From contig JAIWNI010000031.1 of the NCBI GenBank assembly GCA_025331435.1, positions 222,488 to 286,487 on the forward strand: a DNA stretch of 64,000 bases. Direction: 5' to 3'. Position 1 is the stretch's first letter, and each line of letters opens with the position of its first letter. Below the pieces are notes generated by a model that was not told where the DNA came from, did no database searches, and saw only the letters and a program-made list of their open reading frames with translations. The DNA is from Choanephora cucurbitarum (Eukaryota > Mucoromycota > Mucoromycetes > Mucorales > Choanephoraceae). Positions 23,317 to 34,697 of this stretch are shown here, in pieces. The position numbers were made by a program, and so were the translations under genes.

Positions 23317-25075
23317 TTAGGACCAATGGCTTTCTTCTATTGAGTTGCTGTTATCACCAGATCTGATCATCGGTAAAGAGTAATTTTGATGAGCAAAACC
23401 ATTGCTGTTGTTTCGGTGCATACGTTGTTCATATTCGTGTTGTCGTAGCATAGTCTGTTGTTGTTGTTCAACCTGATTTGGGTCTTCTTTTATCTGACCA
23501 AAAAACTCCTGAGTTGTAGTCAATCTATCACCTCTTTGCTGTTGGGTAATGAAATTGGTTTCAAATCCAAAAGGCACACTTGATGAGTTTGTAGAGAATG
23601 CAGTTGTAGGAATAGTGTAAGGAGGGAAACTGGTGGAGTATGCTGCATTGGTAGTGGCAGAAGCAGATGTTACAGCAGAGTTTGGATCAGTTGTATAGTT
23701 AGCATTGCTACCTGCATTTGCTTCATGGTGTTGGTTGGGATGCTGTGATACGGAATAAGACTGCGATGCCATGACAAATTCATTAGGCGATTGCATGGAT
23801 TGCTGAGGTGAGCCAACTCCTCCTCTGCCGTTCATGGTATGTCTTTGTGATTGTTGTGGTTGAAAAACCATAGACGAAGAAGATGAAGATGATGAAGTAG
23901 GTGATGCTAATGGGAAAAAAGATGGAGTAGAACCAAATGTCTGTGGTGGTGGTAAAGGCGACTGTTGCTGGTTGTCAAGGAATGAAGGCGAGGACTCGCT
24001 GTACATTCGCTTCATCGTATTATTAGGTGGTTCATAAGAAGGAGAGCGATAGGCTGATGGTGATGTTCTTATTTGGATGGTATAGCTTGGTATATGAACC
24101 ATTTGAATTCCTTTTTGAGTTTCAGGGGCTGTGCTACCTTTGCTATGTGCAACAGCAGTGTCATTGTTTGATTTGAGTGATCTTCTCTTTTTTGTTGGTG
24201 AAGCCATCATCGCCATAATATCATCATCCTCGTGATCGTTGCTGATTGACAGTCTTTGTGTATTGGTCACAAACAAAGGTGTTGAGTTGTTGCTATCATT
24301 GGGTTGCTCCAACTGGATCATTTCTGGCTCAAGATCTACCAATGTACTGATATTTTCTGGTGTTAATCTGGCCAATTGACAAAAGTTTTCAAACATTCGT
24401 TGCAAGTCGTTTTCCACAGCAAATGCCCAATCTTCATGGTTTGCAACAATGGAACAAAGGCGAGCACTCAAAAGAAGCAGTCGTTGCGAACGTTCTACCA
24501 CACCACGCTGTCTAATTCTTTTTCTTTCTTCTGTCAAACGGTTGTAAAAACGACGTTCATTCCAAGTGATGTTGGGAAACTGTTGTTTAACTGCCTCACG
24601 AATTTCATGTGTTTGCAAGCGTTTTCGAGCAAGTTGGATGATTGTATCATTGACTTCTGGAGGCCAAGCCTTGACCATTTCATCAGGTGACATCATTTCG
24701 TGATTGTGTTCGGAGGCATTGGGATTCATTGATTTGCGAAACTCCCATTGTTCCTGTTCGTTTTCAGATAAAACAACACGCCACCGACAATCACATCGTT
24801 TGGAAGGTCTTTTGCGCTGAGGTGAAGGCTTTGGGTTTCGTTGAGAATCTGGCAATCCTTCTCTCGAACAGTAAACATAAATATTCTATAGATAATTTTT
24901 CCTTGTTAATTCTTTGTCTGTAAGTTTCTTGTGTTTACACTATCCATACTCTATTAGCGCTTGCTTCTTGCTTTACTGTGAATCCAAACTCAGCACAGAC
25001 ACTACGGCAGTATTCTATAGCAGTGACGCTATCAGGAAAAGGTTTCTTCAATAATCGTTCATATAATGGTTCCAT
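23317..25075 (-). CDS. FAR1-type (WRKY-GCM1 superfamily) zinc-finger protein, putative transcription regulator
   Basis: Minus-strand exons 25075-24950 and 24885-23317 give 564 residues. The N-terminal 105 residues fit a FAR1 DNA-binding domain. It opens with YCRSVCAEFGFTV, then C48 (VYCSREG), C73-x-C75 (KRCDCRW) and H102-x-H104 (EHNHEM), the C-C-H-H set of this fold. A helical region (about 120-230) follows. The last ~330 residues are low-complexity Ser/Gln/Pro/Asn, typical of activation domains or prion-like tails. No MULE transposase core or SWIM finger follows, so it reads as a stand-alone regulator, like yeast Aft1 or other host proteins derived from Mutator-like elements. DNA target and regulon are unknown. 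The first intron is supported by the joined domain. Confidence 0.75.
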
Positions 25076-26465
25076 CTAACATATGATGTTAGTACAAGAA
25101 GACAATAAAGATCAGTCATCATCTTACAGAGACTCGAGTGAAGGTATTGGGTTTAGGATCGTTCATTGGGATTTGCTCTTGCTTTATCATGCCTTTCTAA
25201 AGCGAAATGTTAATTATCTAAAGAAGTCTTCATGCTTGAATTACATACAGTTAAAGTGTTTGGAATTAAAAGATTGAAGTATAAAAGAAGAAAGACGAAT
25301 GAATTGTATATTTTTGGGGTTTGTTATATATACACAGAATAAACATACACATACATACACATATATGTATACAGTGGTATGCTTTGATAATACAGATAAA
25401 GAGAAGAAAAGAAGAAAAAAAATAAAAACAATCAAAGATAAGAAAAAGAGAAAAAAGAAGTTTTTTTTTTTACTGAACTCCAACTTGTTCGAATTGCTTT
25501 ATTGTTAATGGTGCGTGTAACTACTATTGAACTATAAATTACAGAGAGGGACTGTTCTTGGTTCAAATGAGGGGGATGAGGGAGATACTAGTGACCCGAG
25601 ATGTACGCACAGATCAGTCTGTTGAGTTAATAAAATGAATAAGGAGCTTCAGGGCAATGATTTGTAGCAAAGGAGATAGTCAAGAACTCAAAGAACTTTG
25701 TTATTGAAAACCAAACATAAAAAAAAGGAGATTAGGGTGGGGAAAGCGATTATAGGGAGAATGTCTATGTGGGCGGGTTCATTCATATTTTGTAATTGCA
25801 TCATCAGCTTACTACTGTTTGACTGTAATTTCAAATTAGCCCATAAATAACCTTCTAACCTGTCTTCTCGATCTACATGACAAAAAAATTGACTCCTTTC
25901 TTATTTGTCAAAAGCATCCCCCCTCCTTCCCCGATTTAATTAAGAAATGTCACTGCTATGATAGCTCTCGTGACTACAGCTTACAATATGAACAAATATG
26001 TAAATATAGCATCCATAAGGGAGAACAATAAAGAAAAGAAACAACACATACACGTTAAAGAAAACAAGAGAGAGAGAGCGTAGAGCTGTCATTCAGGTAT
26101 TACACAAATTCAAACCTTCTTTGTTTGTCAAACACACTTGTGGAATTCATGCTGTTTTAGTGTGTGTAAAGTGAGAAAAACACATTGTTTCCTTTACCAA
26201 AAAATTTTAAACTTAAAACAAATATAGACGGAAGCAATCAATCTTAGTGTTGTATATCTCTTTTTTGTATAAATCACTTATGATAGTCCGTTTCCTTCTT
26301 CCCTCTCTTTTATTATTATCATGATTGTTCTTTCCTATAATCATGCAGTGTATTGGCGGGCTTCTTTTCTTTCTCCCTCCTTTTTTTTTTACTCCTAAGA
26401 TGTGTGTGTACGTGTGTTTCAAGAAAAAGAGAAAACTCGTGCATAGGAGAGAGAGAAAAGAAGTC
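25076..26465. other. Intergenic, about 1.4 kb, no gene seen
   Basis: Contains a CACATACACATATATGTATAC microsatellite-like patch around 25345-25372, purine-rich tracts (25400-25460, 26066-26080) and no coding frame with family signal. It includes the FAR1-like promoter on the left and the SCOC-like 3' end on the right. Confidence 0.35.
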
Positions 26466-26851
26466 TTAGCGAGGAGAGTCAGTACTTGACTGTTGTAAAG
26501 CAATATTGTTGGAATTGATAGCTCCGTTTGTAGCGCCAAATACAGCAGTTGAAGTAAGTGAGTTGTTGATGTATTTTTGTAGCAATTGATTCTCCGTCAC
26601 CAACGATTGATGCTCTTTTCTGGCGGAATCTACCTTAGAAATCATGCCTGCCTCAATTGTCTTAGCTCTCTTTCCTTTAAGATAAAAAAAAGCTTACTCT
26701 TTAACTGAGACTGGAGTTCAAGCACATGCCTTTAAAGCAGGGTTAATTCGTTTCTTTCTTTTGGATTTTTTCTCTTTATTTACTTTATCAGTTCTTCTCT
26801 TTCTCCGTTATCGGTTGATGTGTCGAGATCGTCAAACTGTGAATTTGCCAT
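26466..26851 (-). CDS. SCOC-like short coiled-coil protein (Arl/ARF-effector family)
   Basis: Three minus-strand exons, 26851-26784, 26729-26698 and 26674-26466, join in frame to 102 residues. The middle exon is only 32 nt. The product reads as a heptad coiled coil (LIKHVLELQSQLK through VDSARKEHQSLVTENQLLQK), followed by YINNSLTSTAVFG. This last block aligns with the invariant ENQxLxxYIxNLMxxSxVF of human SCOC and its relatives. SCOC binds Arl1/Arl3 at the Golgi and links to autophagy through FEZ1/UVRAG; the same role here is inference. The gene is too fragmented to show as one open frame, so it is easily missed. The model rests on three matching splice phases plus the family block. Confidence 0.82.
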
Positions 26852-27046
26852 GAGATGTACTCCTACTTTGTTGAAAATGAGAGCAAAAAATAGACACTTT
26901 TTCTAATACCAACACATCTAAATGACCAACCGAATTAGCAAGTCACATCTTCTAACAATAAATACATGAGTCGATTATCATGCTTGGCGTGCAGCCAGTA
27001 CATCGCTTCTAGTACAAAAGGATGCTGTTGTGTTATTGAAATCAGT

Positions 27047-28560
27047 GCTAGAGTGACCAATGGCTCTTGAGAAAGCAAGGGGGAGCTTGTTGAAAGAGAA
27101 AAGTTGTTATCTCAGAAATGGCAATAGCCAAAGCAGACAGTTTGTCACGCCCACTTACGCCACAGCCGTTCCTGACAGACGGGCATTCAAGGCTCGAGCA
27201 GCGGAATGTGCCTTTCGTATCTCTATACGTTGTTTTGCCCTTCAGTTGTATGAGCTGATTTGTGCCTTGAAGCGTGTAGAAGCTATAGACACAGGTTTGC
27301 AAAGAGTCGTTTTCGTTAGTAATGCTGACTGTTGTGTTGTGGACATACCTATCTTGTTTCCAAGTACTACCATAGCGCAAGTGTTGTTTAATTCTGAAGC
27401 TAACACTTGTAACTCTATCATCAATCATCACGATCAACTGCTTCTGGTCTGGCTCAGGTTCTGTCTTCTGCTTGCCTTTCGGGTCCTTAACTCCTTCTAG
27501 CTTAGGGTTCAACCAAAGACGTTCTCGAGCACAAATGTGATATTTTGACTTGTTCACAAACACTTCTTTTTTCGTACCATCTTTATTCATCTCTTGCAGA
27601 AACTTCTCACCATATTCTTGTTATCTTGCAAACACTTGTACACATTCCAAATATCTTCTTCATTCTCGACAACAGTGAAATTTCGGTGAGGCAATGCTAC
27701 CTCTGCTTCGACGACTTGCAGACTACTTTTCCTTGAGCAACGCTGACTTGTGTCTGTAATGAAATTTTCTGCTTGTAAAACCAACTTCTTCAGTCGAAAC
27801 TGCCTTTGCATCAGGCAATGGTTGAAGTTCAGATTTATTTTGTTCAGTCGAAGCAGCGAAACGTTTGTGGGGCTTCAAGTGGTAAGCATATCATCCAAAT
27901 GGAACAGATACAGGTTTTGATATCTTTACAATGCCATTATCCGTGCCAGAGAAAATTAAATCCTGAGAGGCTTGTTGAGGGTTTGGATTAAGGTTTGCAT
28001 CTTCAGATTTGAATAAAGCACATCGTTCGCTGACACTAGCCTTTTGCTTTCCCTTGTCTCTTGTAGACATGATGACAGCTCTACGCCGAATGTACAGATT
28101 AAGTCTTTGATTAGACAGATAATTCCCTCTTTTTTTTTGCAAGGCATTAATTTCATTCTTAAGAGCCTTCTTGTCTTTTCCAGACTGATGGTGAGAGGCT
28201 GCTTTCTTAAACGAGCTGTTATCTCCTTAGTCTTGTTCGTCTTTATACCGGACAACCATACATTTATTAAGTAGGTCAGAACAGTGATATTGTATACAAG
28301 CATCAGCCTGTTTCTTCTGTCTGCTGCTTGAATGTTTGCCGTATCAAAAAGGGAATTAAGCGCAGCATCTTTGTGATTGTAAGGAAACTGTACTAGTCCT
28401 TGTTCTTGTCTGGATACTGTCAGGTCTCAATGAAACAATCCCTTTGTCTGTGTATCTCTCTCTGGCTGAACAAGCTTTTGGTAATTTTTCCAATGCTGAA
28501 GACAGCTCTGGTGTTAGAGAAGGGTTTCATTATGTCGAATGCCTTAAAAGCATTCAAAGA
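27047..28560 (-). pseudogene. Decayed TnpB/Fanzor-like ORF of a Mucorales repeat family
   Basis: Three minus-strand frames line up head to tail as one interrupted protein: about 28560-28130, then 28142-27891, 27811-27587 and 27590-27048. Recognisable pieces are LIFSGTDNGIVKISKP, then IKQHLRYGSTWKQ, then TVSITNENDSLQTCVYSF, and finally FRCSSLECPSV followed by SGRDKLSALAIAI. The last two resemble the split zinc ribbon (CxxC...CxxxxC) and RDxxSAxxI motif (bearing the last catalytic Asp) at the C-terminus of TnpB/Fanzor-type RNA-guided nucleases. The first zinc pair is damaged (C-V-Y-S). At least two frameshifts break it. I assign the family from remembered pattern only; flanking ends or a guide-RNA region could not be identified. 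Confidence 0.5.
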
Positions 28561-29834
28561 TACCATAACTTATTTGAATACGTTTATTAGCAGAAGTTGA
28601 GCGAGAACAATTCTAGTACGCCTTTGCACGTTTTAAGCAAAATGAAAAATGTGTTGAAGGTATTTGTAGCAAATATTGTTAATATCAAAGGCAGCTCTAC
28701 TTCTTTTCCTTAAATACAGCGATAGGCATACTTTTTTTTTTGATTTCCCTATGTTCAAAACTTTAGTTTTCGTATAAATAAAACTTTGAGGTCTATGAAT
28801 TCTTGTTCCTTAAGGCTTTTCACTTTTATTTTTTCAAACCTTTTTTTGTATTAGCTCTTTAATTGTTATGCACAAAATCGGGATGATCGTTAAAATTTGG
28901 TTGCTATTTATTCTTGTATTATATGGCCGGACTCTAGAATGCCAACTGATCTTTTGAACACAAGTTGTCTTAAAAGGGCATGTCGTACAACTTTTCCGGA
29001 AATAGGCTGTACTTGACAACAACATTCTATAAACTTGAAACAGTGAACGAAAATAAGATAAAACAAAACTGAATATCTGAGTGATCATGGCTACAAGTTT
29101 TATACTGAATAGATTGACATACAGAACAAGAAAATTTCTTATAGCTTCCGTACATGAGACAAACATTTGCTTAGAAGAAAGAATATAATTTGAAAAAGGA
29201 AAAGTGTGCCTTACAGCTTGATCTTGTTCTTTTCCTATCTATATATGTATGTGTATGCATCTTTCAGTCTGCTCTCTCCTGAACTTAACTTTCTTTTTTT
29301 TTTCTTGTTGACGATCAAGAGTAAGAACGAAAAAAAAATAGCTCTGATGTTTGAAATAGCGTTTATCTTCTCAGGAGGACAGGAAACAGCCAGCATTAGG
29401 AGAGAAAAATGGATCGCCACATTTGACACCAAAATTTGCTCAAATATAGATAGATAGTGCTATTATGGTTACGTTTTTTTCTTTTCTCTCTCCTTCTTTA
29501 TGATATAAAATTGTCAGTGATAAAATTATTCTCTAGTGAGTGAGAAGGGGGATAGATAGATAGATAGAAAAGAAAAGTCCTATCTACCTGTTTTCTCTAT
29601 TTTATCATAAGCTTAACCTTTTGTTTTGCTTTGAGGATGTTCTTATAGAAGACAGACACAATCTATCAAGAAAGCACCTGTGTGTGTGTGCGAACACTTG
29701 AGTAACCAAACAAATGTATTTTATTGGGTCGGATCACACGGGTATCAAAAGACCAGCTTGTCGTTATCGAACTGTTTCTTTTACTTTTCTCTTTATCTCC
29801 TTATCCATATATTTTTCTTTCTAAACCTCATCAT
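28561..29834. other. Intergenic, about 1.3 kb, no gene seen
   Basis: No coding signal. It has a short GATA repeat (gatagatagatagata, 29551-29567) and a T-rich leader ahead of ATG17. The 110-codon minus-strand frame at 28834-29166 is unlike any family I know and has no splice partner, so it was not called. Confidence 0.35.
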
Positions 29835-31572
29835 ATGGAACAGGAGCTTATTGAGTTTTTATTAGCTTCAAAAAAAGCACTCCAGACAGGCCAGTCCATA
29901 TGTGCTCAGGCTAACACGTATTTACAAACTTCAGAAAGTCATGTCGAGACGATTGCCAAAACACACCCTAAATTGGTCTTTGTTGATAACCATATTCTCT
30001 TTCAACTAAGCGTTTTGGAGAAAGTGAGAGAATACTTATTGACGCAATCAGAAGATCGTAAGAATCGAGTGAAAGTATGAGACAGAGGCGAGTTCTTCTT
30101 TTCTTTTTATCTGTATGTCTTAAACTCTTTTTTTCGTGTAGGAACATGAGGCAAAATTGCAATCATTGACAATTGAATTGACCAATGTATTTGACTTACT
30201 GAAACAATGTGAAGTGGATCCAGACATACTTCGAGTTAATGAAGAAAGAAAGCCTACAATAGATCAACAACAGTATAGTTGTCTGTTTGATTACATATCT
30301 GATCAAGAAATCATTGAACTACAAAGACAAGCGGATGATGAAATTGGTGAAATTGAGGTATAATCAATCAATAATGTATACAAGAGCTTCTATTGATTCA
30401 GTAAAAGAAAGACAGTGAGCAATTCTCTGGAGAACCAGCAAAAGCTTCTGTCTGCTTTTATTTCAAATACAGCCAAGGCGCGTATCAAAGCATTGGTCAT
30501 TTCTCTAGATGAGCCAGCTGCATTTTATTCGGGCGAGAAGATTCAAACGCAAGAAGAGATTATTTCAAGCATGGCAGAGATATTAACGAGCTTGACTAAT
30601 CACTATGACCAGTCAGGCGAAGCAGCAAGGTGAGTTATAGGTATTTCTACGAGAAGAATGATGGAACTTGATTCTAATCACTCCTTCGTTTTCTCTCAAA
30701 AGGATATATCAATCAGATCCAGATGGAAGAATAGACTTAGATATTACTGTTCTAAGAGACGATCATGAACATATACCAACTATTTTGGAAAAGTTAAAGA
30801 GTAGTTTAGATGCTGTAGAGTCAATAAGGTCAGTAACCAAAACATGTAATCTTTACCTTGCTAAAGTTATATTTGACTTTAGTGAAGAAATTCAAGGCCG
30901 CATGCAAATATACCTACAAGTGAAAGATGACATGCTTAAAATCTTGAATCAATTAGAATCGTTTAGTGCAGGAGGACAAGCAGATACAATTCTGGAAAAG
31001 TTGACAGACGCAGATGTTGAAATCAAAGAAAGGGAACTGAATTTAGATGATTTCTTTAAACAACTATCTGCTCTGGCTGAATGGTATCGTTGCTATGCCT
31101 CCTCTTACAACTACCTATTACTTGAGATTGAAAGAAGAAGAAAAGCTGAAGAAAGACAAGAGGCGCATCGCAAAGAACTCATGAAATCGTTTGAAGATGC
31201 CTACAATGGTAAGGATACTTTCAGATGCATAAAAAGAGGTGTTTAATAGATATATAGATGAATTGCAGGAAAGAAGATCTTGGTCAGCACAACATGGCCA
31301 GTATCTTCCTGAAGTCTTGTGTCCCTTTATTAATGTAAGCCATCCCCTCTCTCTTGCTTCTTCTTTACTCATATGGCGAATGTCTTTCTTCAATCACTGT
31401 AGGACTCACCATCAAAGTTGAAAGTCGTTATTGAAAGAGAATCTCTCACTAATCAGTTACCCAAGCTATCGATGGACAATGTGCAAAAGGTAATTATAAA
31501 CAATAACAACTTGTACACTCAGTTTACTTAAGTTTTTTTAAGGCCTTATCAGAAATACATAATTCACATTAA
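29835..31572 (+). CDS. ATG17: Autophagy scaffold protein Atg17
   Basis: Seven exons, 29835-30074, 30142-30357, 30412-30629, 30703-31208, 31258-31334, 31403-31489 and 31543-31572, join in frame to 457 residues (yeast 417). The protein is almost wholly helical and coiled-coil, beginning MEQELIEFLLASKKAL. Near its end it carries SWSAQHGQYLPEVLCPFINDSP, the Atg17/APG17 C-terminal block (xYGxYLPxxLxPxxNDPP). Atg17 organises the phagophore assembly site by forming crescent dimers and binding Atg29-Atg31 and Atg13. Start ATG 29835 lies after a T-rich leader; an in-frame upstream Met at 29724 would add a hydrophobic 37-residue stretch not seen in the family. The last exon (nine codons) depends on an acceptor at 31542 and is less sure. 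Confidence 0.82.
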
Positions 31573-32278
31573 CTTTCTTTTATTGAATTAAACACGCTTC
31601 TGTAAGCTAGTTATAAGTCCAAGTCTATAAAAAGTATAAATGTTAGAAAATGTTATTTTTAATAATATCTATTTCTTTTCTTCATTTCAGTAATATGTTT
31701 GTTTCTAATCTGCAACAAAGGCTTGCGCCCCATTTAAGCGTGGTGGTGCATGATAATTTTTGAAACCTTTTTTCTCATCACTGAAGAAAAGAATATAGAA
31801 TTCTTAAGACAAGACACTTACCAAAAAAGAAATGAAAAGGGACAACATTGATGATTATACTGTCAACTCAGCCACAGAAAACTATACATATAGCCTCTAA
31901 ACAGCACACTAATGAGAAAAAGTTGTGTAAGTTTCGCGTTTCAGATAATTTGTATGAATATGAGAGAAAACAAATGCTTTCTGATCATAAGTTTCAGTTG
32001 ATAAATATATAATGTTCTCTTTCATTCTTTTTCAGAGAGATTCCCATTTTATACAATCATCATTACTATGACCATAAACACCCTTTCTCTCTTTGTTTCC
32101 AAATAAGAACCAAGTACTTACAGTTTAAAGCAAATCACCAAAATGTTAAAGAAAAGAGAAAAAGCGAGATATAAAGAGATAGTTTTTCTTAAATAAATTT
32201 TTAGAGAGAAAAATTTTTTTTTTACTTTTAGGACTGGTTATTGCTTGTGCAACGAGATTGGCTTGCTTGGACTGCTGT
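31573..32278. other. Intergenic, about 0.7 kb between convergent genes, no gene seen
   Basis: AT-rich with T-runs. Two weak AAUAAA-like signals occur on the minus side (near 32190-32200). No open frame of note. Confidence 0.35.
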
Positions 32279-33844
32279 TCAATCTGCTTCCAGAAGTGCC
32301 TTATCAAAAAACTGAATGGACCTTAAATGAGGTAGTTGCTTGTTGATTCCTTCCGAAAACATACTTTTCAAACTAGAATCACACGCAATATTCACCTTTG
32401 ACAGTTGCTTGGATGATTTGCTAAGACCAGGACAAAAGGAAGGCTTTCCACACCGAATCATAACAAGATTTTGCCAATAGAGAGCTTCATAGAAATCCAT
32501 TTGAGGACAATGGTTAAAAGCAAACACCATAAAATCCAGTAGTGATGTCTGAACATACTGGTTCATTCGAAGTTTAAAACTATGGATGATCTCAAAGCCA
32601 ATACAAGACAAGTCACGATCAGGCATGTTTAGCGCATAATCATTCCAGTCTTCAGAGTCCAATATATAGTTCAGTGACAAATGATAATTATGATAGACAC
32701 TAATTGCATATTCGTTAATGCAACCATTGACAGGGCTGTCACTGCAGCTAAAGCTACAATACAGATCTCTTTCACCTTTTAAGGCATTGGCGATTTGAAA
32801 GAACTGAGTCATCTTAGATGGCCCTTGTATAGGTCGCTTTTCTATGTCTTCACTTGGACAACTATAGATTCGTCCTGATTTAGCCAAACTCATGCGTTTG
32901 GCTAGTTGAAGAACATTTTCCATGCCTATACTCTGAATCCAATCAAAAAGATAGTCATCCATCATTTTGATTCGTATCGTTTTCAAAGAAGGTGATGTAT
33001 GATAGGTGATATATTCGACAAAAGGCATGGTGAATACTGGCACATTAATCTCTAAGTGTTCTAAGAACTGATTGTGAAGTAATGGAGATGGTGTCTGAGC
33101 CCGCATGACATTGTATTTTAGTAAAAGTGCGTCCAATCTGTCTGATGCAGAGTCTGGAATAAGCTCATAACTAGTATATCTAAGAAAAATCAATTTGGGA
33201 CAGATGTCTAGAATGTCGAACAGTAATAGTTCAGGATCGCAATCGTTGTAGAACGTCAAATGTGTTAATTCAGTAAACTCGGGCAGAGCAAAATAAACTG
33301 GCTTGTCTTTAAATAGTTCGTTGTAAATGTTGTAAAATAGATGCATATGTTTTAGCGAATTCCGATAATGATAGCATAAATCAAAGTAAGATGCTTCCTG
33401 GAGATCGTAGCCTTGAGCAGAGCATGTGAATTCCTCTATGGGCAAATGTATTTTCGTTTGATGAAATTGAGAAATGTATTCCTCTTTGAAAGGTGAATAA
33501 CTAAAGTCAACTTGTTTAAGGTTGGGTGTGAATGATAACAAGATCTCAAGTTCTCTTGGTGTAAGACATTCATCTTCTGGCGTTCCTGGTAGTATCAAAA
33601 GCTCTGAAGCTTTGTCAAGGCTAAGCGACTTCACATATAGACCATAGTGAAAATTGAGATTCTCGGACTGAAGGTATTCTTTTAGTTGACTGATGTTTTG
33701 AAATGAAACATTGATCTCCTGGTAGTAGAGTGGTGCTGCCAACGTATGCCATGCCTTATTGACGTAGAGGCATTGGTAAAGAGTGTTTCGAGGAAGTTGA
33801 CTGATTATTTGACGGTAAAGCTCATTCGGTAACAGTTGCTTCAT
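32279..33844 (-). CDS. F-box protein with degenerate leucine-rich region
   Basis: Intronless gene of 521 residues starting at ATG 33844 (an upstream in-frame GTG at 33856 was not used). Residues 4-45, LLPNELYRQIISQLPRNTLYQCLYVNKAWHTLAAPLYYQEI, form an F-box; the run LPxEL...I...L......L..C..V...W is its consensus. The remainder is a series of Leu/Phe-rich strands (LKQVDFSYSPF, FTELTHLTFYND, LKTIRIKMMD) like a diverged LRR horseshoe. F-box proteins bring substrates to SCF ubiquitin ligases through Skp1; Mucoromycota have large expanded families of this kind. The substrate is unknown. No in-frame stops. Confidence 0.8.
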   Translation of the reverse strand: MKQLLPNELYRQIISQLPRNTLYQCLYVNKAWHTLAAPLYYQEINVSFQNISQLKEYLQSENLNFHYGLYVKSLSLDKASELLILPGTPEDECLTPRELEILLSFTPNLKQVDFSYSPFKEEYISQFHQTKIHLPIEEFTCSAQGYDLQEASYFDLCYHYRNSLKHMHLFYNIYNELFKDKPVYFALPEFTELTHLTFYNDCDPELLLFDILDICPKLIFLRYTSYELIPDSASDRLDALLLKYNVMRAQTPSPLLHNQFLEHLEINVPVFTMPFVEYITYHTSPSLKTIRIKMMDDYLFDWIQSIGMENVLQLAKRMSLAKSGRIYSCPSEDIEKRPIQGPSKMTQFFQIANALKGERDLYCSFSCSDSPVNGCINEYAISVYHNYHLSLNYILDSEDWNDYALNMPDRDLSCIGFEIIHSFKLRMNQYVQTSLLDFMVFAFNHCPQMDFYEALYWQNLVMIRCGKPSFCPGLSKSSKQLSKVNIACDSSLKSMFSEGINKQLPHLRSIQFFDKALLEAD

Positions 33845-34697
33845 TCTGAAAGACACGTAGAGTTGCTGAGTTAAAGAAAAAAGGGAATAACTTTAACTCT
33901 TTTTTCTGCCAGCGAATAGTTTGCTTTACCAAGATTAATTATTGATCCTGTCTTTTTTACTTCAAAGACCAGTTAAGCTACTAGTATTTTATGTGTTCAT
34001 CTGGAGACTTGGATTGTTTCTTGAAGTACCTGTTTTTCTTTATATCCAAAATGTTACTGATATGATTGTATGTCATTTCAAATAAGGTATATTTACCTCT
34101 CATTCTTAATATCTGTTTGAGGCATTGAAGTTGGACTTTAGAATTTTATACTTCTAGACCTGACAATCTCAGCATTTTGTTTTTTTATCGTTTCATAATA
34201 GTTTGGTAATCAAAAGTAGGTGCGAGTCAACAATTCTTTCCTTTCAATATTAGAGGTGATATACACCACGATCCTAAGTCCCTATATGCCGCAGCCCTTA
34301 GTTAAGCTTTATATTTAAGTTGTTCTGTTAAGAGGATTATGAATTTCACTTTAGTCAAGTAATGTTTCATTCTCATTTTGTGTTATTTTTTGAGGAAATG
34401 TCCCTATTTGTTCCAGTACAAGTTGCAGTTCTTTGATATCAGGATGAGAGTTGAAGTAAACTCTGTTTGCAGGAGGAAGGCTACTACTAGAGCCCTTGAG
34501 CTTTACAGCTTCTCAATGAATTACAACTATGTACTAAAGATGCAAAAGCATACACTTTTGATCTAGCCTCTTGGGTAGGACCAGAGGAAAGAAAATCAAA
34601 GCTCATCTAGTTGGTTTTTGCTGCCAGAGTCTGGATGGTAACAGACAAGACGGCTATAAACATCCGAAGGCACTTGCATGCAATCAGTGCTGTCAGA
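33845..34697. other. Intergenic, about 0.85 kb, left border of the transposon island
   Basis: No gene seen. A stretch at 34380-34570 has an open 62-codon frame without family signal. The region marks the change from host genes to mobile elements. Confidence 0.35.

Noticed and set aside
28834..29166. 110-codon minus-strand frame upstream of ATG17
   Set aside because: No known domain, AT-rich composition as in spacer, and no splice partner.
33845..33856. Longer N-terminus for the F-box protein
   Set aside because: It would begin with GTG; the first ATG at 33844 is sufficient and lies just before the F-box.
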